Shown here piece after piece: positions 35,946 to 48,200 of a stretch of DNA of 64,000 nt. Position 1 is the first letter of the stretch. Each line of letters opens with the position of its first letter. The stretch is from Colletes latitarsis. Taxonomy: Eukaryota > Arthropoda > Insecta > Hymenoptera > Colletidae. Location: the NCBI RefSeq assembly GCF_051014445.1, contig NC_135140.1:16237501-16301500 (forward strand), written 5' to 3'. Under the pieces are notes generated by a model. That model saw only the letters and a program-made list of their open reading frames with translations, was not told the origin of the DNA and did no database searches. The position numbers and the translations under genes were made by a program.

Positions 35946-36604
35946 TATTCTGCTGTTATCTACCAACAAATTATTCCACTGTGGTTCATTGTTCCAATAC
36001 AAAATGGTGGTTTGCAATGCATTAACGAAATAATTTACAAATAAGGTTTCTTGTCTGATACAATATTTGTACAAATGGACTCGTTAAGTCTTGGAACAAC
36101 AACCCCGAATTTATTGTATCGAAACAGTGCTCAGACTCCTTCGGTAAATGCACGTCGATAACAAACGAACCGACGAAGACCGTGCATACGCAACGAAGAA
36201 GTTATTCACCTAAACAAAAAGCGTGAAAGCGACACGTACAATTAAGTGAATAGCTAGAATCAGACATCTAATGCATTATCTTTCGCGGCGGAAAACTTTC
36301 TCTCTGTACAAACGTCGTGAAATCCCATCGTGTAATGCAAACGAGAAAATTTTAATAAGAATGGCAAAACTCCAGTTCCGTATCTGGTTACATCGAGCAC
36401 TTCACTGAACCTTACTTCACAGTATATCGATTTATCATGGCGTTGTTTCCCTGCTCTTCAATTATTTACATTTTCATTCTGCAGAGTGTTTGACCTTGTA
36501 TATCTTGACTACAGAGTCGAGTAAAATTATCATTACAATACGAAATGAATATTAATTATAGAAAAAAAATACGCAAAGAAAAAATCGTTTGACATCTTTA
36601 CGCC

Positions 36605-36795
36605 AGGCGTGACATACGTAAGCATGACTTCTCTCTGTCAATGGTCATTGTCACGTATACGTGATTTCTCTTAACCAGTGGTTATTGGCAGACGTCACGT
36701 ATGCGTGACTTCATTTAGCCATCGGTTATTGGCTGCTGTTACACGTTCCTTCAGCCATCGGTTATTGGCCATTGTCACACGTGCGTGATTTCGTA
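36605..36795. repeat. ~57 bp tandem repeat with CACGTRNACGTG palindromes
   Basis: About four diverged units carry GTGACATACGTAAGCATGAC, TCACGTATACGTGATTTC, TCACGTATGCGTGACTTC and CACACGTGCGTGATTTC. These alternate with AGCCATCGGTTATTGGC-type segments. Confidence 0.75.
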
Positions 36796-39700
36796 TCTCC
36801 TTAGACAGAACAGTTCTCTCGTTACATTTGTTTATCGTCAACACTCGTATATTGTCTAATCAATACATTCGCGTAATTAGAGGAGTTTTCGCCGTATAAT
36901 TAATGGCTACAATGCCCCCGTGTATGGAAAGTTAATTGAAGCGTTTTTTTATCTCGTCCAATTTGCGTATTTGCAGTTGAAAGAACTTTATGATCATGTG
37001 GGTCATGAATTGATTTCGAGTCCTACCAAAGAAACTGCCGATTTAATGAATTGCTTATTAATGTCAAGTTCCTGGAACAGTACACGCAAACGTATCACGA
37101 TGCCTCGCTCGTTTGAAGCGCATAATTAAAGTACCAGCGATAACAAACCCAGACAATATGACACGGTGAATTCTTCAGTCTGCGAATGCATTCTCTTCGG
37201 CTTCACGCTCCCGTGTAATTATTCCTGGCAGAGACGCGCGTCCTTCGATAGTTCTCTATCGTAATAACGATCGGTAGAAACGTGTAATTAAATTTATGTA
37301 ATTTTAATAAAAGAATCTCTGTCCGTAACAGACTTAGTTTGAATCATAAAAGTTTTTGTGGATAAAATTGTGTCGTTAAGAAACGCCTAGATATATTTTT
37401 GCTCGTGAAAGTGAGACGTGTGTGTTTCAGTTCTCAGGATAAGGTGAAACAGTCTTGCTCTCTCGGTCAACACTACCGTGAACGTATTGGATTTCTATTT
37501 CCTGTACGCAGGAGAGCGCACGCACATGAATAGTGCTCTCCCCTGTTTCTGCCTCAAGAGGGAAATTATGAGAACGATACGGGATCTCCGTATCATAAGT
37601 TGAGCAAAAGTTTAGCGAAGACGACCCTTCTCGTACAAAAACAAAGATTTGAGTATTATTCACCTTACTTTTAAGTATTTCTCTTACCTTCGATGATACG
37701 AAAAAATATTATAAAGTTTCTTTACGTTTTCGCGGTCCCTTTTTGAAAGATATTTCAAGGACAGTCATGGTTTCTTTAAATGGAAACGTGTTTTTGTTCG
37801 CGTGACATTACAACCGGCACCAAGACAAGTTCAACGACTTACGACCACATGTCTTTCGAATGACCTTGAGTGCAGAAAGTCCACCATACGATTAACTTGT
37901 ATATGTACACGCTGATATTAGAAAGAAAGCGTAAGAACGCTGTTTAATTATTGCTCGATAAAAATTGAAATCACTTATTTCATGTTCGATGGATTTACGT
38001 GATAATAATATATGCCTCAGGCAATTTTCAAGAGGGGACACCCTGTATATTGGAGAAATCACCCTCTCCGACGGTTGTACCACGTGTCACGCTTCATCCA
38101 GTAAAGTTAATATATCGGATAAAGAACACCAACTACTTAAGTTACACGTTCTGTGTTCGCGCCATATTTTTTACTTCGCTTATGTAGATGCAATGTGTTG
38201 CAGTAATTGCATCTAGCACGTGTTTACGAATGCAACGCATCAAGGTCTGGCAAAGTTGCGCACCTTTTATCGTGACTAACCAGACGCGGGTCACACATGG
38301 AGCTTTGTACTTTTATGGTATTCCTCGAAAACCGGTGGACATTCTCGCCAAGGCATCTTCTGTTTTTGTCTCAAACCTTGTGACTATAATTAACCGTTGT
38401 GGAATTCCATGATGTTTATACTCTTTCGTATTTAACGTTATATCAACGAATTATCGTGTTGTATTTAACGAAGAAGACCCAAAATCTTCGAGTCAGATCG
38501 ATTTTTCTTTACGATTATTTCATTTCGAAAACGTAAATAAGGGGTAAAATTGATACAGTTTTATTTTATTTTATTTGTAGAGTAGCTTTGATCTTTGTTG
38601 TCCTCAATTTCACATTCACACGATTTTCTTGCGCGATGTTTTTATAGTCTGTAATTTTATACGCGTACGCACTTAGTTTACTACGATTGCATCCTCAAAC
38701 GTTCAAACGTGAAAACGTAATGAGTCATTCAGTACACTTACGACCTTCGGTATATCAAGGAAAAAATTCAGATGAAAGTGGAACTAGTTTTCACTCTTTG
38801 CTCGGCGTTCATTGCGCTAGTGTGCGTCATATAATTTAATCTGCCGCCTGAGAAAGAATTATTTTTCAAGAAAGTGAAACTACCTCTATCTGATGTTATA
38901 TTCATCGTGCGTTTACTATGATACGTCCTATTTGAATCACAATTTCAGATCAGTTCAAATTGTCTACCATTTCACCTAAATTGAACGTAGAATTTTCAGA
39001 ATTATAGAGGCATGGTTTGAAAATTAAGTAATTTTTCATCGAGCAACAATTCAAATTATTATAAATGTAGAGTCGTTTAATTGTATTCAAATTTTGCAAA
39101 AGTTTATCAAACGTCGTAGAAGGTTATTCATCTCAGAAATTGCTTAAGCATAATTGGCTGCACTAATGTTTACTCGTCTTCGTGTTTCACTCTGTATCCT
39201 TTTCTCGGGTATAGCAAGGGGAGCCATTAAAGGGTGGTAGATAATTATCTCCAGCTTATGACAACCTTCCAGAACATCATATTCGTGTATTCTCTGCGCT
39301 GGTAGTAGTGTTCAGTGTTTGGAATGAGGAATACAAGTAGTGATGGGCATTCAAGTTCTCCCTCTTGTAAGTTTCCAAGCAATTTATCCATATAAAGGTT
39401 CTAATCACTTCAAATGTGGTTGAAAAGCTTTTGCAGGAACCTTGAAAGAGTTCTTTACATATGTGAAGGTCTTGGAAGTTCTGAGATCATTATTCTACCA
39501 TTTTAAAAAATAGTTAAAAATTATTCGTACGATTGTACATTCTCAAATGAATTTAATGGTATATGTATATGGTGTTCTGTGTGGAATAATAAGAAGTTAA
39601 TAACTTGTCATTAAAAGTACTATTTTTCTTAACAAAAGTACTGGAAACCTCATGTTCTCGAATCGAAACTACACTAGCAATCGTGTTTACACCGGTTCGC

Positions 39701-40515
39701 TAATTAACAAAATAAAAGAATCGAAGGTTGAGTTACAATTTCTTAAGCCACATTAACCGCTAACTTTATATGTATACCGCGTATCTGTACAGATATACGG
39801 CTGTAATCAATATAAGAATCCCACGGAGTCGATTCGAAACAGGTGTTCGCGTTCCAAATATCTTTTCAAACACGAATTTCTGGAAAATAAATATTTACTT
39901 TCGCTACCGTTGCACGATTTTCAATTTTTCCATTAAGTAATTTAATTCAAATTATTTTAATCGGCGCAATTTAAGCGTACGCGCAACACGCTCGTAATGG
40001 TGGTTATCGAGAGATGTTGATTTCCCAGATAGGTATGCAGAGTATCTCAGAAATTTATATTGCACTTTCTCCAGCAGATTAATATATTTAAAATGATGAG
40101 AGAACCGAAATTGAAGGTATGCTTATTACAGTCGTGGGAAACGGTTTAAGAAAATTGCCATCTGATGGTGCTTGATAGAGAGTTGCGAAATGTTCTATTT
40201 TTTGAAATTACATGTAATCAGTTTGGGCTTTCTTTAAAATTACATTAAGTTAATTTTAACGCGTGTTTGTATTCGTTAGAATCACAATAAATTGATATTA
40301 ACTTATTTACAATGTTGAGTTAATTTAACTAAACGTAACGAAAAATGTTGTGTTCGATATTTTTTGTTTCTTTAAGGGGTTTATTATCGAAACTGATAAT
40401 TTTCAAAGCTTTGAAAACCAGCAGATTGATTTGATACATGTTCTACTTCTCAGGAGTCTCATCCTCTTCTCGATTCTATCGAGAATTACACCCCACCCTG
40501 TATAGTTAGAAACGG
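36796..40515. other. Gene-poor interval
   Basis: No exon chain is supported. A 22 bp segment at 38038 (ACACCCTGTATATTGGA and on) matches the end of the inverted-repeat element near 59920, so a diverged mobile-element end is likely here. Confidence 0.4.
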
Positions 40516-40854
40516 CACGAGGGGTTTCTCCGCCACGATTAACTTCCATCGTAGGAGAGGGGATAAGGTTTGGGGTGGGGGGAAGCGTCGTGGTGGCCGC
40601 GTCAAGCGTGCACCATGAGTTTTCGAACGGCAGCGGAAGGAGAAGGTTCTTCTTGCGTTCACCTTTCACTGTCCGTGTGTGTTCATCGGTGTCGTATTGT
40701 TATTGACTCTCTTATTTCTTCCGTTATGACACGAAGTGTGCTTTTTAATTGTTAAACATTATGTGCGAAGGGAAGTACGGTCTCTTGGTGAATATTTAGG
40801 ATATACTTCGCGACGTGGTGATCCCATACAGTCCTCGTGGCCGATGTCTGAAAG
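40516..40854 (+). promoter_or_regulatory. Exon-like island A2, candidate non-coding first exon
   Basis: This paralogue of island A1 ends in a donor-like TCTGAAAG|GTAACT at 40854/40855. The last 23 bases before the donor align with A1 with about six changes. The short frame from ATG 40615 (MSFRTAAEGE) shares only its opening with A1. It lies about 4.4 kb upstream of the acceptor at 45265. Confidence 0.45.
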
Positions 40855-43509
40855 GTAACTGGTTCTAATCTTCGTATTCTTGGTAAACTTGCTTGGTTGT
40901 AAGACGATCGTTGTTCAAATATCAACATCGTTTGTTCTACCGTGTATTTGTAAGAGAAATTGTGCGATAAAAAGCTTTGTTATTGGTCGAAAGTATCGAG
41001 TGGATAATAATAGCGTGTACTGTTTGTAATAAACTCTTCGTTTACAATTCTGGCCGATGACGTTCCTTTGCTGCTGTATGAGAAATTTAGGAGTTATGGA
41101 CACGAAATTGACCGGTTAATGGGGCACATAAAAGGGGAAGAAGGGTCTTAATAAATATGTGTATGAAAATAAATTGGTTCACAGATGTATTAGTTATTTT
41201 GAATGTGGGCCGAGTCAATATTTCTTTGTATATTATTATAATGTAATATGCATTTATTAAAACATTCTTGTTAGCTCCGATAAGTTACTTGCTACAACTT
41301 CGAAGAAACCTATTATGATATGCCTCGTATAATTTCGAAATATTGCGTGACAAATTAATTCAAATATACTGCCCCAAATAATTGCAGGAAATTCTGAATG
41401 AAGAAGTACTGTATATTCACTTCTTAATTGGCAATTATAATATAAAATTACTATCTTCTAGAAAATTGGTATTGTACATATTCTTAAATCTTCCATTAAT
41501 TATTACCATCTGGAGCTTAGTTTGAATGAACCAAATCAATGTGTATACATACTGTTTGGTAGAATTGGAAATTCAAGATTAAAATCGTTGTAATTTTATT
41601 GAATATTTATACCGTATAGTAAAAGTAGATTACGATATATTCGTTATCCGTATTGAACAGGTGATACTCTAATTATTTTTGCCGTTGAATTTTGTTAATT
41701 GCTGTATCGATACCCTTAGTCAATTTTATATTACTTGGCGAATGTATTAAAATAATACCCAAGCAATTATATTGAACGCTTATAAAATTTATTACACGGT
41801 GGTGCACAATTTTCGAATATTTAATTACTTGGGTCTCTCAAAAAATTAGCTTCATGGGCACATAATTAATGTTTCCTGATTATGTGGTTTACTTAAAAGG
41901 TGCCAATTATAATTTTGCCTCGTGCTACGATGCTCGTAAACATTTTTATAAATCGGAACCTGCTTCGTTATGGATAAATTTCGTAACAAATTAGGACGTC
42001 TTGCCACACGAATAACTCTGTCAAATTGTGTCGAATTTTTGTTCATGCAATGGAACACAATTTTCTAGCAATTTACAATGCCTTAACGAATATTAATAAT
42101 AAGTAGCCATGTGTATTTTAATAATTTTACTCCAATGCAGTCAGATGAAATAGGTTAAATAAATTAAGGGAAAATTGAAAGATATCTGACTCTGAAACCG
42201 TGGCATTGTTGTATCCTCAATTGAATTCGCAGTACACAAAAGCGGTTACATCTGCCAAAAATCATAATCTACGTGGGCAGTCCCATAGAATAAAGCACAA
42301 TGAGCTAATCAACAAAAACGGATTCGTAGAACACTCACCTCCAAATTTACCTAGCCTGGCTTTTAATAACTCGACGTGGCCAGTGCGTTTTTCTTTGGAA
42401 CAAAACATGGTATCTAGACTAACGATCGTACAGTGCACGATAGAAATGTAACAAATAAAAAATTGTAAATTGATATAAGGAATGGAAATGTGTAAGGTTG
42501 ATTATTATGGTTCAGTATTTGGATTTAAAAGATACAAATATTTGCTAAGATTTGTGTAACGAGACACAAGTGTCCTTAATTTGGAGGAAATTTATACGTT
42601 TTGAGGTCTTCGAGGAGCGAAAGCTTATTAACGACATGTAATTGACGTGTAATGTCTGTATGATGGAGTGTTGACCGCATTAATAAATTCCACGTAATAC
42701 AGTAAAGGGGACAACGACGTCTGAAATATATTTTTAGCGCACGGTTTTAGTATTATACGCTTGTAAAATGGAGTCTTCGGGTACCTAACTCCTCTTACGC
42801 GCGCACTTTGCATGCGTGACCTGGTCAGGCCTAGCTTTCGAGAAACCATAATGATTTTGGAGTCGTGATGCATTGTCAAATGGCTAAGCTAGTAGTTAAA
42901 TATATTTTTTGTTAGTTTCATATAAAGCTTAGGGTATAGGGAACAAAAACTACTTTCTTCAGTCTTGGCACAAGCGAAAACAAATTGTTCGCGAAATTAA
43001 ATTTAATATTAATAACAATTTTGTATAGATTACCTTTTAATGAATTATGTTATGAATTTATTAATATTTTATTTACAGTATTTTTTCATGAATGTATAGT
43101 ATAAATAATTTGCATTTATATGTGATTATGAAGAACCCTTACATGATTCCATTACGTTAGCACTGAAATGGTTTCGCTGTAAGAAGCTGAACATTGCATA
43201 GTTGCATAGTTGCGTCCTTAACTTATTGGCGACGTGTCAGTCAAGTAGACCGATAAAAAAAATGTATAAATGCAATAAAAATTTCAGTCTTTTTCCAAAT
43301 ATCGACAAAAGTTTAACCATAAAAAACAAGAATCTTAAAGCGGTCACAATTCTTCTACGTGTTATCGTTTGATTCGAAAATGTTTGAAGGCTTTAATGAA
43401 ACTTCTAAGCTCATTTAATTATTGCTATATTGATGAAGTGCGAATGCAAGGGCTTGCATTGATTTGTTTCTTCGTTCGGGGTCGTGAAAAGGGGTAGCAA
43501 TGGTCTCTT
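40855..43509. other. Gene-poor interval
   Basis: No gene or ordered repeat is recognised. A small inverted repeat (ATGCAAGGGCTTGCAT) is at about 43445. Confidence 0.4.
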
Positions 43510-43610
43510 TTTTAAGAGACGCATTCAGTCAAGTTTCTACCCATTTCTTGTTGCAATCTAGACTGGTTCCAGTCATGGACCACGAAGCGAGACAGACGCG
43601 CTCTGGCAGA
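43510..43610. promoter_or_regulatory. Conserved island B2
   Basis: The paralogue of island B1 is matched through CTAGACTGGTTCCAGTCATG, GACCACGAAGC and AGACGCGC. A local ORF (43500-43697) is not preserved in B1, which argues against coding. Confidence 0.45.
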
Positions 43611-45265
43611 CCCGCTACGCCACCATTCCGCGATATTATTTTCTGTGAACTGTGTTCCCTCCACGAGTTCACCTACAACTCAAACTTTTCACATTAAGAA
43701 CGAAGTAATTGAAATCTAATGCACCAGAACCAACCAGACGTCCAAATCAAAGTTCGTACATATAATAAATAACATGCATTCGACCTAGGGAGAGTTTTTT
43801 TTTATTGATATCGCAATTTTACAGTGTTTGATAGAATCATTCGAATAGGTGTTCTCTACAAGGCGATTCGTTTAAGCGTTGAACCTAAAATATTTCGGTT
43901 GCTTTTAACGATATGACAAAATGATTACTCAATTTCCCAACACCTTTTATAATTTTGTAACACGCGACAGGGATTATTACCAACGAAAGGCCACAGCAAT
44001 GGCGTTACCCAATTCAATCAACGAAAGTCCAACAGCGTAAGTCGCTCGAGTCACCCCATGGTAAATAACGCATTAAAGAGGGTAGATTTGCTAATTTCGT
44101 GCGAGGGTTAAGAAAATCGGTAATCTGGCGGTCATACGAGCATGTACAGCTTGGCTAAAAAATAAGAAAACAAGTCCAAACACGACTATATTCGGACCTA
44201 TTTTTATTATTAAGTTACTCGATCCATTTACACAAAAAATAAAAAGAGATCAAAATGAAAATAGTTCGAGTAAATTCGTGTTTGGACTTATTTTCATCGG
44301 GAAAGCTTCACCAATCCATTGATCATACTCGTGTGGAGATATAATGAAAAATAATAATTTTGTACTTGTTGGATTGGTAATTAAAATTAACCTCCCGATC
44401 GGAGGTTTTTCAAACGTGTTCTTTAATTAAAAAAAACTTTCCTCGTAGGAATGTCTTTCGCGATAAAATTATTTGCAAACAAGTACTAAGTAAAAAAAAA
44501 ATAAATGTTAGATATTTTAACATTTCTGGTTTCTGAGAACCAGCTCGGCATTCGACCCGTTCCAATGACATACCAAAAAACTGGTCGAAAAGAAGACGAC
44601 GTATCACCTATTATGGTTGCCATGCATTGGACGACGCACAAACAAACCAGTTGACGCGAATGCAACTTTGGGGTTCCCTTTGTTCGCGTGCACGCTTTTC
44701 ACGTGCTGTGCAAGTGCCGACGGGAAGAGAAGGGATTGCTGCATTTCCTCCCCGTCGACAAAAGCTCTTTTAAGCCCGAACAAGTGCTACACTTAAGCGT
44801 ACACGCGCATACATACGCGCAACAGAGTCTTGCGATTGCAACGACTCGTGATTCGGAGTTATTCAACCACAAGGGTTCCTCGCATAGACGAGTTTTGAGT
44901 GGCTCCGGGATAGAAGCGAGTCGTGACTGTATATTACTTACATTTACACGATTTTTCATGCATCAAAGTTATTGATTATCGTCCAGAGACGGACAGAATT
45001 TATTATAAAATTAATTTTTCAGCTATATAGATACTTCTCTACAATTAGAAATTTTGTCTGGACGCTTTCTCAAAATTACATATTGTCAAACTTGTTAAAT
45101 TCAATATAATAGAATTAATTTTTCACGAAATTTCTGGTTCCGAGAATGGTCTTCCGGCGTTTACGTTTGTTTTAAATAGTTTTCCATGCATGTAACTCAA
45201 ATGGAGACTATACCTTGAGCAATGATCGAACCCAATACTAACTAGTATTATTCCTTTTTTCGCAG

Positions 45266-48200
45266 AATTCAAATCGGATGGCTGTTCGTGTAAAAACTGG
45301 GCCCAAGGGCGCGGTGAAGGGCACAGAGCACAGCAATGACGCTTCCGGTATCGAATTATCAGGAACTCCTTATTCAAGTTCGAGAACTGACTCATGAAAC
45401 GATCCGCTTGCAGAGACAGCTGTCCTCCGACTTGTTCGACAATGTCGACCCTCCAGACGTGAATCACAATTTTTCCCTTGGCCAGAAGAACTATGAGAAG
45501 GGTACGTGTACGCGAACAATATTCATAAATATTGTTTATCGTGATTTATTTAGTCCGCTAGGTAAGGAGCTTGGCGCGTCGAGTTTAATATTCTAATTTT
45601 TTAAGCATTTGTTTAAAGTATAGCACGATAAAAAGTAACGTCTTCCGACGGTAACCAAATTTTTGTTTCCTGTAATGCAAGACTCTCAGCGGCACTTTTG
45701 TGCAATAAAAACGATGCGGGCTGTAACGATCGTGTTGCCGCCAATTTTTCGCCGCCATATTGGAAATGCGTGTCGCGACATTACCGCAAGTGCATCGACC
45801 TTGTGATAAGTATTAACGTTATAGATATACCGCTAACTTCTCAGCGAAGGATGTAATAGTGAGCAAAATGAGGAAAAAAAAATTACTGTAACCTGCATTT
45901 CGTTTTCATTTTAAATAGACGAGGTATAAATAATTTCAGTCGATCTTGGTCTTGCTTCTCAAGATCCGTGCATGAATTTACTGTAAAAGTAGTAATTCCA
46001 CAGTGGAATTTCCCGAGTCATTAAAATATTTGCTGTTTCTTTTACTTAAAAACGAATTTATTAACGTTTTACAAAAATTGGATAAAATGGAAGTCACTAG
46101 TGAAAGTAATAGAACAAAATTACTATTTTTAAGTAGAACAGAATAAGACCTCGAGTCTTCCGATAGTTTTTATATCAAAATATTCAACTAGCAATTACAT
46201 TATATAATAGTACATTGAACTTGCGATAAACGTCTAAATACACTTGCAAATTAGTTTATTCCTGTTTTATTCGGCGCGATCCATTCGGATCCCATGATAC
46301 GATTTTACTCGTTTATAATTATTCATAGGAAACAGGAAAAAATAGTTAAACACCAACACATCGTCAGAGGGTTTCCTGTTTAACGGTTCAGGTAATCGCT
46401 TAGAGGCAACACCACCTGAGAACAGGAAGCATGCTCCTTAAACGTCCCAAGCCTACTACAACCACTGGTTTTAACTTGGACCTGGGACTGTTCGAACGAT
46501 ATGCAGAAAAATCGAATATTTCACCATTTAAATATCACTGTTCGAATATTTAAGTATCCTAATTTCATGATATACTCGAGCAGACAACCGACAGATAAGA
46601 TTTTCGCTTATCTTTGGTGGAACCTTCTTGAAACGTCGCGCCAAAGGAATCTTTTCTGGGCTAGAATCGCGTCTATTTCCGTCGTGGTTTGACGGAACGC
46701 AATCGTTTTCCATTTCTCGGATAGTTCCCCGGTATTATCAGCGTTAGACGAATGAGAAAACGTCTCGGGGACCCGGTTGTGCTATGTCTGGCAAGTGGCG
46801 TCTGGTGGATCCAAGAGGGGCCAACGGGTTGGACTTGTGCCACGCGATGCCAAAGCGCTCATCGTTCGAGAACGAGACTGACTAAGAGAAAAACGCGTTC
46901 GTCGGATCTGTCACAGGCTACAGTAAAAGCTACACTGCACCTGGGTCGTGAACGTCTTTTGCTTTTGTGCATGTTTCATTCGACGAGCACGATTTCCTCG
47001 TCTACCGGCCCAGCCACAATATGTGGGCACACATTTTGGGTCTAAATCAACGTACACTTGGATGTATTCGCCTAGATCTATTATAGTATATTGGATCATC
47101 TGGTTTCATCATGTGAACCCGCTGAGCTATTGTGTAATAGTACAACCGATTCAATCAAACTATTCGTACGCAATGTTCAATAATTTCACGTCAGTTTCTT
47201 GAGTAGTCGATTGTGCATGAATTATTGAACGTAGTTCCATTAGATGCACATCGCATGCGGCTTATGCATGACGATGCACCGTTTCTTTTCAACCTAGTAT
47301 TCAGACAGACAGTTCTTGATTTCCCAACAGATTGATACGTCTCTTCCAGATCCGTCAATTAAATCTAATGGACTTGTATTATTTTTGGTAATCTTTGAAC
47401 CCATCTTTTAACGCCTTCCTCCAGAAACAAAGACCCATTAAACCTCGATAGAACTCCACAAAACACTTACTGGTCTTCCATCGGATTTTAATCCACTTAC
47501 GAACGACTATAAATTGTTATGCAGTCTGCGATACTTCTAATAGACACTCGGATAGCCTGACGAGAGCACCCTAAAAAAAGCAGCTTCGGAAATAACTGCG
47601 AAGACTGTGCGTGCCGCAATAGCCAATTGGTTTCGTCGTTCGCGAGCATTCATCGATACGAAAGGTGGTCGTTTCGAACAACATCATCGCTGTTCTCTGA
47701 CGTCGATCGCAAAAATAAATTCCGATTAGTTAGAAACGATACCATGTTTCTTATTTTTGCATAGTAGCTCGATTCACGGAACGGAACAATAATCAAATAC
47801 TTTGATCACGATTTATAGCAATAAGAGGTGCATACCGATCCGCCTGGTTTCATCGTGTACCAGTCGGTTTTGTGGTTCAATAATTCTCTTTACGCGGAGT
47901 GTTCGCAATCAACGTGTTTGAGCAATGCTTGTTTCTTTTCTCGCGGGAGTCTTGATCGCTGAAGAATGTTGGGTCGGTGGAGGGATATTGCATGATGGTG
48001 CCAACTCACGTCGGATGCCTGTTGTACGATTTATTTACAAATGATCTTGTTACGGCGCATGGTAAGGGGACGAGGGCAAAGACCTTACTGATTTTAGTGA
48101 GTTTATTGTGGACGACACCGTCAACTGGGATTCTTATATGGTAATGCAGCTCACGTCCTTAGGCGTCTATGGATTAGTCCCTCGGAATTAAATACACCGA

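Noticed and set aside
44688..44975. 95-codon plus and 86-codon minus frames in the same place
   Set aside because: They are mutual shadows in GC-richer DNA, with no motif on either strand.
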